From Oscillospiraceae bacterium (GTDB lineage Bacteria > Bacillota > Clostridia > Oscillospirales > Oscillospiraceae): a stretch of 54,036 nucleotides of DNA. How positions within the stretch are numbered: the stretch's first letter is position 1; every line of letters begins with the position of its first letter. The notes beneath the pieces were generated by a model. That model did not search any database, was not told the origin of the DNA, and saw only the letters and a list, made by a program, of their open reading frames with translations. A program made the translations under genes and the position numbers. Below, piece by piece: positions 41,363-49,607 of this stretch. The DNA lies in the NCBI GenBank assembly GCA_017410075.1, contig JAFQRK010000057.1, positions 1 to 54,036 of the forward strand, given 5' to 3'.

Positions 41363-43552
41363 TTAGTTCTGGCCGCGGCGGGAGCCGATCACATCCCGGA
41401 TGTTCACCAGCTTTTTCCGGATGGAATCCAGCTCGTCCACATCCTTGACCTCGAACCGAACTGTAAAAATACTCTTGCCGTCGGGCAGATCCTTGCCGAA
41501 CAGCTCCTTGACCCGCACCCGGGCAGTGGTCATCACGGTCGCCACATCCAGCAGCAGACCGTCGCGTGTGATGCAATCCAGCTCCAGCGTGGTTTCAAAG
41601 GGCTGATTGTCCTGGTTGGCCCAGCGGACATTGACCCAGCGGGCGGCCTGGATAGGATGGCTGCGGTTGGCGGTGTTGGGACAGTCGATCCGGTGGACGC
41701 TGACACCGAAGCCCTTGGTGATAAAGCCAATAATGGCATCGCCGGGAACCGGGGTGCAGCACTTGGCAAATTTGATCATACAGGAGTCGATATCCTCAAC
41801 GATGACGCCGTTGATGGCGTGGCGGTTGCGCTTGACTGCATCGGAATCTGGCTCGGTGCGCAGAGGATTTAGCTGCTTTTCATTATTTTGCACCCGAATG
41901 GCCTTGTTAATATCATCCCGGATGCGTCCCACGGCCTTGGCAGCGGTCAGACCGCCGTAGCCGATAGCGGCGTACATATCCTCCCAGTCGTCAAAGGACA
42001 GCTTTTTCAGAAGCTGGCGGCTGATCTCCGGGTCAATGGTGATGCTCAGGGGCAGGAGATTCCGCTTCATTTCCGCTTCGAAAGAGGAGCGGCCGTGCAT
42101 TACATTTTCTTCCCGCTTTTCCTTTTTAAACCACTGCTTGATCTTGGTGCGGGCCTGATTGGACTTGCACAGATTCAGCCAGTCCCGGCTGGGGCCCTTG
42201 GCGGATTTGGAGGTCAGGACCTCCACGATGTCGCCGTTTTTCAGCGTGGTGTCAATGTTGGTGATGCGGTTGTTGACCTTGGCGCCGATCATAGAGTTGC
42301 CGACGCCGGAGTGAATGGCGTAAGCAAAGTCGATGGGCGTGGAGCCGGCCGGCAGGGAAACGATACGGCCCTTGGGAGTGAAGACGAAAACCTCGTCGTC
42401 GAACATATCGATCTTCAGAGACTGGACATATTCCTCCGCATCCGCATCCTGCTGGCTTTCCAGCAGACGGCGCACCCATTCAAAGTCCTTCTCGCTGCCT
42501 GCACCCTCGCCCTGCTTGTATTTCCAGTGGGCGGCGATGCCATATTCGGCAGTTTCGTGCATATCCCAGGTGCGGATCTGCACCTCAAAGGGGATGCCCT
42601 GATTGCCGATGACGGTGGTGTGCAGGGATTGGTACATATTGGGCTTTGGGGTGGAAATATAGTCCTTAAACCGTCCGGGAACCAGATTAAACAGATCGTG
42701 AACATGGCCCAGGACATTATAGCAGTCGGGAATGGAATCCACAATGACCCGGAAGGCGTAAATGTCGTACAGCTCGTCCATGGTCTTGTTCTGATTCTCC
42801 ATCTTGCGGTAGATGGAGTAGACATGCTTGATACGGCCATAGGTGGTGTTGTGGATGCCAACACGCTCCAGGCGATCCTGGATCGTGCTCTGGATGGTGT
42901 GCATAAAGGCCTCGTCCTGCTCCTTATGGACCTTCAAATAGTCCATAATATTGGCATAATTTTCAGGATCCAGATACTGCAGGGCAATATCCTCCAACTC
43001 CCACTTGATCTTTTGCATACCAAGACGGTGAGCAAGAGGCGCATAAATATCCATGGTTTCCCGGCATTTGCTGACCTGCTTGGCAGGGGTCTGGTACTGC
43101 ATGGTACGCATATTGTGCAGACGGTCTGCGATCTTGATCAGCATTACCCGGATGTCCTTGGACATTGCCATAAACATCTTGCGCAGATTTTCCATCTGTG
43201 CCTGCTCGGTGGAGGAAAAGTTGGCGCGGGTCAGCTTGGTGACGCCTTCCACCAACTCTGCTACGGACGCACCGAACAGCTTGGAGATCTCCTCAAAGGA
43301 GGCGTCGGTGTCCTCAATGCAGTCGTGGAGCAGGGCGCCCAGAATGGCGTCCATATCCAGACCCATTTCCACTACGATCTCAGCGACGGCCAGCGGATGG
43401 ATGATATAAGGAGAGCCGTCCTTGCGCTTCTGATCCTTATGCTTGTTGCGGGCATATTCAATTGCCTTGTCCAGCAGCTCCGTGTCGGTACCGGGCATAC
43501 GGCTGCGGACGGTTTCATAAAGGGAAGCGTAATGTACTTCAAAGGTTTCCAA
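41363..43552 (-). CDS. relA: Bifunctional (p)ppGpp synthetase/hydrolase RelA/SpoT
   Basis: This 729-residue Rel protein carries all expected domains. The HD hydrolase has IIHPLAVAEI and LLHDCIEDTD. The synthetase domain has YDIYAFRVIV and PKPNMYQSLHTTVIG. The TGS domain has VFTPKGRIVSLPAGSTPIDF. A Cys-containing helical/zinc region (KFAKCCTPVPGDAIIGF) and a C-terminal ACT domain follow. A complete HD motif predicts both synthesis and breakdown of the alarmone, coupled to starved ribosomes. It lies 5 bp after recJ and 14 bp before dtd in one operon. Confidence 0.96.
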   Translation of the reverse strand: METFEVHYASLYETVRSRMPGTDTELLDKAIEYARNKHKDQKRKDGSPYIIHPLAVAEIVVEMGLDMDAILGALLHDCIEDTDASFEEISKLFGASVAELVEGVTKLTRANFSSTEQAQMENLRKMFMAMSKDIRVMLIKIADRLHNMRTMQYQTPAKQVSKCRETMDIYAPLAHRLGMQKIKWELEDIALQYLDPENYANIMDYLKVHKEQDEAFMHTIQSTIQDRLERVGIHNTTYGRIKHVYSIYRKMENQNKTMDELYDIYAFRVIVDSIPDCYNVLGHVHDLFNLVPGRFKDYISTPKPNMYQSLHTTVIGNQGIPFEVQIRTWDMHETAEYGIAAHWKYKQGEGAGSEKDFEWVRRLLESQQDADAEEYVQSLKIDMFDDEVFVFTPKGRIVSLPAGSTPIDFAYAIHSGVGNSMIGAKVNNRITNIDTTLKNGDIVEVLTSKSAKGPSRDWLNLCKSNQARTKIKQWFKKEKREENVMHGRSSFEAEMKRNLLPLSITIDPEISRQLLKKLSFDDWEDMYAAIGYGGLTAAKAVGRIRDDINKAIRVQNNEKQLNPLRTEPDSDAVKRNRHAINGVIVEDIDSCMIKFAKCCTPVPGDAIIGFITKGFGVSVHRIDCPNTANRSHPIQAARWVNVRWANQDNQPFETTLELDCITRDGLLLDVATVMTTARVRVKELFGKDLPDGKSIFTVRFEVKDVDELDSIRKKLVNIRDVIGSRRGQN

Positions 43553-43557
43553 AGATT

Positions 43558-45615
43558 TCAGCTCTCTTTCGCGTGCAGCAGGCGCTGCATGGTGGGACTG
43601 GTGGTGAGATCGGCCTTTTCAGAGCCGGGGGTCAGAACAACGGTGATGTTCTTGTGCTGCTTGTATACCTGCAGCAGGCCCACATCCCGGAAAATATCCA
43701 GGCAGGTCAGCAGCTGCTCCAGGCTTAAGGCCTGACCGGACCAGCGGACGATCTTGCGGCACAGGCACATGGGATATTCGTCAATAGATCCGCCCGCATT
43801 GGCAAGGTATTTCCAAACCATACCCAGCAGACTGCGGTCCGGCAACAGCCGGTTGGCGATCTCCGGGGTCAGCTTGTGGCAGCAAAGCTGCACATAGCCA
43901 AAGGATTCCGGTGAGCAGGGGGCGGCACAGCTGGGACGGATGTCCAGCACATTCAGCTGCACAGTCCGCTCGTCCCGATATTCGTTGATCTGGGCGTTAA
44001 AGGCCACATCCACGATGTCACCGGGCTCGATAGAGGCGGTCTGAGGGGTGGCGGAGAAAAAGATGCCGTTTAAGTACTGATTGCCGTACTTGAAGCGCAG
44101 GCGCATATGGCGGCCGTTGCCCACCAGATTGATCCGGTCTACAATAAGCCGCTCCATCATCAGCACCGGCTTGGGACAGCCGCTGCCGCAGGGCTCCAGA
44201 CAGTTCAGAGAGTCAATGCTGCGCACCGTCAAAAGCTCCGGGGTGATGGCGCAGTCAATGTCAATTTGAGTGCGGGCAACATCGCCGGCATAATAGTCGG
44301 CAGCCAGCGCGCAGACCTTCTCCCGGAAGGCAGAGATCTTATCCCGGCGGATGGTGAAGCCGGCAGCCAATTCGTGTCCGCCGTAGCTTTCCAACAGATC
44401 GGCAGAGGCAGTCAGCGCGCTGAACAGATTGAAGCCGCCAAAACTGCGGGAACTGGCCTTGCCGCTTTCGCCGTCCAGGCAGATCAGAAAAACGGGACAG
44501 CAATATTCTTCCGCCAGGCGGTTGGACACGATGCCCACTACGCCCTGATGCCAGGTCTCGTCTGCCAGCACGATAGCCTCGGGAAGCTTGCCCTGGGGCA
44601 GCATGGAAACCGCCTGGGCGTAAATTTCGGATTCTACAGTCTGCCGCTCCCGATTCAGCGCACACAGCTGCTGTGCCAGCAGCTCAGCCCGCTGGGGATC
44701 ATCTGTCAGAAACAGCTCCACCGCCAGATTGATCTGACCCATACGGCCGGCGGCATTGATCCGGGGCGCCAGCATAAAGCCGATTGAGGCGGCGGTGATA
44801 TTTTCCCGAACACAGCCGGCCTCTTTCATCAGCGCGGCGATGCCGGGACGGGGAGCGAGCTTCATTTGCTCCAGACCCCGGGCCACAAACACCCGGTTTT
44901 CCCCCTGCAGGGGCATAACATCTGCCACAGTGCCGAGGCAGACCATATCGGCATACTCCCTAAGGACTTCTTCCTGGGAGCCGCACAGCGCAGCGGCCAG
45001 CTTAAAGGCGACGCCCACGCCGCAAAGGGTCATATGGGGATATCCGCAGTCAGGCCGATGGGGGTCTACAACGGCAATGGCATCCGGCAGGATATCCTTA
45101 CACTCGTGGTGATCTGTGATCACCAGATCGATCCCCAGCTCCTTGCAAAGCTGCGCCTCCGAAACGGCGGTAATGCCGCAGTCTACCGTGATGATCAGCT
45201 GGACACCTTCGCTGCTGAGCTGACGGATGGCGATGGGATTCAGGCCGTAGCCCTCCTCCAGCCGTCCGGGAATATAGCTGACAACATCCGCGCCGTGGCT
45301 GCGCAAAAACGCAGTCAGCAGGCAGGTAGAGGTGATGCCGTCCACATCGTAGTCGCCAAAGACGGCGATCTTTTCGCCCCGGGTCATAGCCAGGGCCACC
45401 CGGCTGGCAGCCATGTCCATATCCTTCATCAGCAGGGGATCGTCCAGGGGCTTGTCGCAGCGCAGATAATCGGCAGCATCCCTTACGCCGGCCATACCCC
45501 GGGCGGAAAGGATCATTGCACTTAAGGGGCTGTAGCCTGCGCTTACCAATTCGTTCACCGACCCGGATTGGGGTTGCTGAACATTCCAAATTCCGTATTT
45601 CAAAGCAATACACAT
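43558..45615 (-). CDS. recJ: Single-stranded-DNA-specific exonuclease RecJ
   Basis: This 685-residue DHH-family 5'-3' ssDNA exonuclease acts in recombination and repair. The motifs are FGDYDVDG, VDCGI, ITDHHE, VDPH and GVGVAFKL, followed by APRINAAGRMG and GGHELAAGF of the DHHA1 domain. The C-terminal OB part continues to the end. The exact start is uncertain: ATG 45615 has only a weak site, and a TTG 4 codons later (before KYGIW) is possible. The promoter at 45638-45666 drives this and the following genes. Confidence 0.93.
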   Translation of the reverse strand: MCIALKYGIWNVQQPQSGSVNELVSAGYSPLSAMILSARGMAGVRDAADYLRCDKPLDDPLLMKDMDMAASRVALAMTRGEKIAVFGDYDVDGITSTCLLTAFLRSHGADVVSYIPGRLEEGYGLNPIAIRQLSSEGVQLIITVDCGITAVSEAQLCKELGIDLVITDHHECKDILPDAIAVVDPHRPDCGYPHMTLCGVGVAFKLAAALCGSQEEVLREYADMVCLGTVADVMPLQGENRVFVARGLEQMKLAPRPGIAALMKEAGCVRENITAASIGFMLAPRINAAGRMGQINLAVELFLTDDPQRAELLAQQLCALNRERQTVESEIYAQAVSMLPQGKLPEAIVLADETWHQGVVGIVSNRLAEEYCCPVFLICLDGESGKASSRSFGGFNLFSALTASADLLESYGGHELAAGFTIRRDKISAFREKVCALAADYYAGDVARTQIDIDCAITPELLTVRSIDSLNCLEPCGSGCPKPVLMMERLIVDRINLVGNGRHMRLRFKYGNQYLNGIFFSATPQTASIEPGDIVDVAFNAQINEYRDERTVQLNVLDIRPSCAAPCSPESFGYVQLCCHKLTPEIANRLLPDRSLLGMVWKYLANAGGSIDEYPMCLCRKIVRWSGQALSLEQLLTCLDIFRDVGLLQVYKQHKNITVVLTPGSEKADLTTSPTMQRLLHAKES

Positions 45616-45637
45616 CCATCATATCTTTTTTCTAAAT

Positions 45638-45666
45638 ATTATAGCAAAAAAAGATAGGATACACAA
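45638..45666 (-). promoter_or_regulatory. Promoter of the recJ-relA operon
   Basis: On the minus strand, TTGTGT and a perfect TATAAT (with TG one base before the -10) are separated by 17 bp, 23 bp before the recJ start. Confidence 0.7.
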
Positions 45667-45758
45667 TAGGAAAACGCGGAATTTTCCTTAAAAAGCCCCG
45701 AAATTACTGGACTTTTTGGCAAAACGGACGCCTGCGGCGGCAGTATTGGAAGGAAATG

Positions 45759-46811
45759 CTATTTTCCCGGAGCGGGGGTCATAAAAAGCTGCGTGACCAC
45801 CACCGCCAAAAGGGGCGACAGGATCATCCCTCCCAGACCGAAAAGCCGGTAACCGGCATACATTGCAAACAGCGTGATCAGCGGATCCAGCCCCAGCTGT
45901 TTGCCCACAAACCGGGGCTCCAGGACTTGCCTCAGAAGGGCTGCGGTGGCATAGATCCCCAAAAGTCCCACGGCCCGAATGCTGTCGCCCTGCAGAAAGC
46001 TGACCAGGCTCCAGGGCACCAGCACCATTCCTGTGCCCAGAATGGGCAGCGCATCCACCAGACTGATCAGCGCAGCCCACAGCGGTGCGTAGCGGATCTG
46101 CAGAATGAAGAAGCCCACGGTTAAAATCAAGAAGGTGATGCTCATCAGTTTTCCCTGCGCCAGCAGCCAGCCCAGGACAGAGCGCTTCAGACTTTTTAAA
46201 GCAGGAAGGTAGGTTTCTTTCCACCGCTTGGGGAGATGACGGGAAAGCCAGCTGCGGATCTTCGGCAGCTTGGCGGAGATCATATACCCTGCCAGCAGCC
46301 AGGTGCCGAAGCCCAGAACGCTGTCCGGCAGCTTGCTCAAGATATTGGAGGCAAGCCCCAGCAGCTTGGCAGAGACCTGATCAATTATGGCGGTGCCGTC
46401 GGAAAACATACCGTCCACGCTGCGCTGCACCAACGGCTGCAGATTTTTAGGGGTCTTGCTGGCAATTCCGGTGAGCCACAGCTGCAGGGATTCCATTCCC
46501 TGCATCGCCGTATCTTCCAGATCCGGCACCACACCTGCCAGCATTCCCAATTCCCGCAGCAGCAGCGATATCAGTACCATAATGGCTAAAATGAACAGCA
46601 CCAGCGTCATGGTCATTCCGATGCCGGTGGCTGCAGCTCGGGGCAGCTTGGCTTTTGTATGGAAAAAGCGCACCAGCGGCTCTGCGATCAGTGCCAGAAG
46701 GATGGCCAGCGCAAAGGGCAGCAAAACCGGCATCAGATACCGCACACCCAAAAAGACCAGCAGAACGATACCGGCGGTGAAGATAAGCTTGCGAAAAGGG
46801 GATTGGACCAT
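45759..46811 (-). CDS. YtvI/AI-2E family membrane protein
   Basis: This 350-residue protein has about eight membrane segments in the AI-2E/YtvI pattern. The N-terminal pair (LIFTAGIVLLVFLGVRYLM, LLPFALAILLALIAEPLV) is followed by a long extracytoplasmic loop and the C-terminal block with LGTGMVLVPWSLVSFLQGD and GGMILSPLLAVV. The sporulation-associated YtvI subgroup is the closest fit I recall. The start ATG 46811 has AAAGGAAG upstream. It is read divergently from the ACT-domain gene. Confidence 0.82.
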   Translation of the reverse strand: MVQSPFRKLIFTAGIVLLVFLGVRYLMPVLLPFALAILLALIAEPLVRFFHTKAKLPRAAATGIGMTMTLVLFILAIMVLISLLLRELGMLAGVVPDLEDTAMQGMESLQLWLTGIASKTPKNLQPLVQRSVDGMFSDGTAIIDQVSAKLLGLASNILSKLPDSVLGFGTWLLAGYMISAKLPKIRSWLSRHLPKRWKETYLPALKSLKRSVLGWLLAQGKLMSITFLILTVGFFILQIRYAPLWAALISLVDALPILGTGMVLVPWSLVSFLQGDSIRAVGLLGIYATAALLRQVLEPRFVGKQLGLDPLITLFAMYAGYRLFGLGGMILSPLLAVVVTQLFMTPAPGK

Positions 46812-46849
46812 AATTTTCTTCCTTTCGTGGACATTTGGCGTCGAGGGGC

Positions 46850-46877
46850 TTGCATTTTTAAAAAAGTGTGTTACAAT
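46850..46877 (+). promoter_or_regulatory. Candidate promoter of the ACT-domain gene
   Basis: TTGCAT and TACAAT are separated by 16 bp, 42 bp before the start codon. Confidence 0.55.
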
Positions 46878-46919
46878 AAGAGACACAAAACGCAAAAAAC
46901 TTCAGTTTGGAGGATGGAT

Positions 46920-47360
46920 ATGAAGACGAAAGCAAAATACTATATCGTAGAAGCATCCGCTCTGCCGGAGGTATTTCTGAAGGTGGCAGAGGCAAAGCGC
47001 CTGCTGTCTACCGGTGAGGCTACTACCGTCAATGATGCCGCTAAGATGACAGATATCAGCCGCAGCGCTTTTTATAAGTACCGGGATGCGATCCTGCCCT
47101 TCCAAAACAGAACAATGGCGCAGATCATCACATTCCAGCTGCTGCTTCGGGATGCGCCCGGCGCATTGTCCGGGATCCTGAATATGCTGGCAAACTTTGG
47201 CGCCAATATTCAGACCATTAATTCCATCCTGCCCTCCAACAGCTGTGCGCTGGTAACCATTTCCGCGGACACCTCGGATCTGACCATCGCGCTGGAGGAT
47301 CTGCTGCACAGCCTTTCCGAAGCCCCCTATGTGATCAAGGCGGAGGTTCTGGCAGGCTAA
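46920..47360 (+). CDS. UPF0735/PheB-type ACT-domain protein
   Basis: This 146-residue protein has a helical N-terminal half with an HTH-like stretch (GEATTVNDAAKMTDISRSAF), then one ACT domain (QIITFQLLLRDAPGALSGIL to the end). This is the layout of UPF0735 (PheB), and ACT domains usually bind amino acids. The start ATG 46920 has GGAGG 6 nt upstream; an ATG 6 nt earlier abuts the ribosome site. It is followed by a terminator and then an aspartokinase catalytic domain without ACT domains. It may be the amino-acid sensor for that pathway; this is inference. Confidence 0.88.
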   Translation: MKTKAKYYIVEASALPEVFLKVAEAKRLLSTGEATTVNDAAKMTDISRSAFYKYRDAILPFQNRTMAQIITFQLLLRDAPGALSGILNMLANFGANIQTINSILPSNSCALVTISADTSDLTIALEDLLHSLSEAPYVIKAEVLAG

Positions 47361-47372
47361 ACCCCATATTTT

Positions 47373-47406
47373 GCCGCCCTGCAGACGCAGGGCGGTTATT
47401 TTTTGC
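47373..47406 (+). terminator. Terminator between the ACT and aspartokinase genes
   Basis: The stem GCCGCCCTGC/GCAGGGCGGT has an AGAC loop and is followed by TATTTTTT. It could also be an attenuator for the downstream kinase gene. Confidence 0.78.
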
Positions 47407-47454
47407 ACACAAAATGTCAGCTCTTGGCGTAGAATGGGGCGGAGGTGATGCAAA

Positions 47455-48204
47455 ATGCGGATAGTGGTAAAATTCGGGGGATCGTCCCTGGCGGATGGGG
47501 AGCGCATACAAAACGCAGCCAAAAAGATCGCGGCGCTCCGGGCTGCCGGGCATCAGATTGTAGCAGTGGTCTCCGCCCAGGGAGATACTACCGATGATAT
47601 GATCGCCAAAGCTGCTCAGATCCATACAGATCCGCCCAAACGGGAAATGGATGCCTATCTTGCTGCCGGAGAGCAGATGTCCGCTGCGCTGATGGCAATG
47701 GCGCTGCAAAAGATGGGATTGCCTGCGGTAAGTCTGACGGGGGCGCAGGCCGGCATGATGACCGACGGCGTACATTCCGATGCCCGTGTGCTGGGACTGA
47801 AAAATGACCGTGTTGCGCAGGAGATGGAACGGGATAACATAGTGGTGGTAGCAGGCTTTCAGGGTGTGGATGGCAAGGGCGACATCACAACGCTGGGGCG
47901 TGGCGGCTCGGATACTACGGCCGTGGCGCTGGCAGCGTTTCTGAAAGCTGCGGTGTGTAAGATCTATACCGATGTGGACGGTGTGTACGACAAAGACCCC
48001 AGAAAGTATCCGGATGCGGTAAAGCTGGACTGGATCGGGTATGACGATATGCTGCACATGGCCCGGCAGGGCGCGCAGGTGCTCCATGACCGATGTGTGG
48101 AGCTGGCGCAGATCTATCAGGTGCCGGTGCAGGTGCTGTCCACATTCCGCCCGGGGGAGGGAACATTCATCACAGCGTTCCCGGAAGATTTTTCCCAAAT
48201 CTAA
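47455..48204 (+). CDS. Aspartate kinase catalytic domain, lacking ACT domains
   Basis: This 249-residue amino-acid-kinase fold protein has KFGGSSLADGERI, SAQGDTTDDM, LAAGEQMSAALMA, GRGGSDTTAVALAAFL and IYTDVDGVYDKDPRK, which are the aspartokinase motifs. It ends at STFRPGEGTFI, where full-length enzymes (about 400 residues) continue into two ACT domains. Stop codon and terminator follow directly, so this is a natural short form, not a frameshift. It should phosphorylate aspartate for Lys, Thr and Met (and dipicolinate) synthesis without built-in feedback control. The start ATG has GGAGGTG 7 nt upstream. Confidence 0.88.
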   Translation: MRIVVKFGGSSLADGERIQNAAKKIAALRAAGHQIVAVVSAQGDTTDDMIAKAAQIHTDPPKREMDAYLAAGEQMSAALMAMALQKMGLPAVSLTGAQAGMMTDGVHSDARVLGLKNDRVAQEMERDNIVVVAGFQGVDGKGDITTLGRGGSDTTAVALAAFLKAAVCKIYTDVDGVYDKDPRKYPDAVKLDWIGYDDMLHMARQGAQVLHDRCVELAQIYQVPVQVLSTFRPGEGTFITAFPEDFSQI

Positions 48205-48228
48205 TATAAGATATTCCAATGCTTTATC

Positions 48229-48272
48229 AAAATTCCGGATAGCCGCCTGGCTGTCCGGAATTTGTTATATTT
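48229..48272 (+). terminator. Terminator after aspartokinase
   Basis: The stem AAATTCCGGA-TAGCC/GGCTG-TCCGGAATTT has a GCCT loop and is followed by a T-rich tail. Confidence 0.78.
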
Positions 48273-48368
48273 GGGTTCTGCACTTGCTTTTTGGGGAGAA
48301 AAAGGGGATATTTTGTGCTTTTTTTGAAGAAAAACGGGAAAAACCACAAAATATATCGGTATCAAGTG

Positions 48369-48424
48369 TTGACAAATTGTAACCAATATGCTATCATCGG
48401 TAACGGTTTGTAACTATTTGTAAC
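48369..48424 (+). promoter_or_regulatory. Promoter of the NlpC/P60 gene with TTGTAAC repeats
   Basis: A perfect TTGACA, 17 bp and TATCAT (48392-48397) are seen. TTGTAAC occurs three times in the same direction (48377, 48408, 48418). The last two are 10 bp apart and just downstream of the -10, a direct-repeat pattern used by OmpR-type response regulators. Confidence 0.68.
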
Positions 48425-48454
48425 CAAAATCGTTTTGGAAAGGAGCGGTTACCG

Positions 48455-49339
48455 ATGAAAAGCAAGCGTCTTTTTAAGATCGTGGCATCCCTGCTGGTAT
48501 GGGTTATGATGCTGTCTGTATTTGCCCAGCCGGTTATGGCTAAGCCTGCTGATGAAATTCTATATGCCGGTTCCCTCCAAACGAAAGAGGAGACGGTAAA
48601 CAGCTACACTGTCAGTAAGGTTCGCCGCAGCCCCTACTATGACTCCACCGAGATCGGCTGCTTCAAGAACGGCACACTGCTGACCGTTCTGGAAGAAACC
48701 AGAGAGTTTTACAAGGTAGACTGCTACGATATGAACGGCTACATTGCCAAGAGCCAGGTTGCCGTCAATGAGAACGGAGAATATTATGTAAACTGCGATA
48801 AGGACTCTGCAGAAACCAAGCAGCTGCCCTATTACAGTATGCAGACGGCTCTGGAGCTTCGGGACAATCTGCTGACAGCAGCCAAGGAGTACATCGGTGT
48901 TCCCTATGTTTCCGGCGGCACCAGCCGCTGGGGCTTTGACTGCTCCGGCTACACCCAGTATGTGTTCGATCAGGTGGGTCTGTCCATTGCGCGTACCGTA
49001 TGGATGCAGATGGATGTGGGCATTATCGTGGCGAAGGAAGACCTGCAGTGCGGTGACCTGGTGATCTTCTCCTACACCGGTGAGAACGGCGGCTTTGCCT
49101 CTCACATTGGTATCTATGTGGGCAACGATCAGGTCATTCACGCCAGCTCCAGCCGCGGCGTTACCATTTCCGATTTGAACAGCGCCTACTATGTGACCCA
49201 TTATCAGTGCGCACGCCGGATCATCCTGGAGGAGGAAGTCTTCCAGCTGTCCATTCCGGTAACGGGCATTATGCAAAATGCCTCCGGCTCCTACTGGCGC
49301 AATGAAACCGCCGGCGACAGCATCTTCGTCGGTATGTGA
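48455..49339 (+). CDS. Secreted NlpC/P60 peptidoglycan endopeptidase with SH3 domain
   Basis: This 294-residue exported hydrolase has a signal peptide (about 1-30, ending PVMA), then an SH3-like domain (45-110, SKVRRSPYYDSTEIGCF) for wall binding. A C40 domain (about 140-255) follows, with catalytic Cys in WGFDCSGYTQYVF, His in SHIGIYVGND and a third polar residue in VIHASSSRG. It would cut stem peptides between D-Glu and the diamino acid. The start ATG 48455 follows AAAGGAGCGG. It is a single-gene unit with an elaborate promoter and a strong terminator. Confidence 0.92.
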   Translation: MKSKRLFKIVASLLVWVMMLSVFAQPVMAKPADEILYAGSLQTKEETVNSYTVSKVRRSPYYDSTEIGCFKNGTLLTVLEETREFYKVDCYDMNGYIAKSQVAVNENGEYYVNCDKDSAETKQLPYYSMQTALELRDNLLTAAKEYIGVPYVSGGTSRWGFDCSGYTQYVFDQVGLSIARTVWMQMDVGIIVAKEDLQCGDLVIFSYTGENGGFASHIGIYVGNDQVIHASSSRGVTISDLNSAYYVTHYQCARRIILEEEVFQLSIPVTGIMQNASGSYWRNETAGDSIFVGM

Positions 49340-49352
49340 TAAGCAACATTGT

Positions 49353-49384
49353 AACCGACCCAAGATCGCTTGGGTCGGTTTTTT
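49353..49384 (+). terminator. Terminator after the NlpC/P60 gene
   Basis: The stem AACCGACCCAAG/CTTGGGTCGGTT has an ATCG loop and is followed by T residues. Confidence 0.87.
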
Positions 49385-49397
49385 GCGAAAGAAACGC

Positions 49398-49512
49398 CTT
49401 GGCCCCTTCTTTGAGGGGGCTGTCACGGCGAATGCCGTGACTGGGGGAGTTAAACTCCCTCCGTCTTTTTGCTTCGCAAAAATCCACCTCCCTCAAGGAG
49501 GGCGGCAAGGGA
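49398..49512. repeat. Dispersed double-hairpin element, copy 7
   Basis: It has the same frame with a third version of hairpin 1 (GTCACGGC/GCCGTGAC) and another version of hairpin 2 (TTTTTGC/GCAAAAA). Confidence 0.85.
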
Positions 49513-49543
49513 GTGCAAAATTGATAAGCATAGAGAAAATTCC

Positions 49544-49572
49544 TTGCAAATAGACAAAAAGATGAGTATAAT
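49544..49572 (+). promoter_or_regulatory. MATE gene promoter
   Basis: TTGCAA and a perfect TATAAT are separated by 17 bp, 35 bp before the start codon. Confidence 0.75.
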
Positions 49573-49607
49573 AACCTGGTTGCTGATTTTAGAAAAAGAG
49601 GATTTTT

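Noticed and set aside
47361..47454. Lysine riboswitch before aspartokinase
   Set aside because: The 94-bp gap contains only a simple terminator hairpin; it is too short and lacks lysine-riboswitch blocks.
49398..49512. Rho-independent terminator for the NlpC/P60 gene
   Set aside because: A better terminator lies directly after the gene (49353-49384), and this element recurs elsewhere with no T-run.
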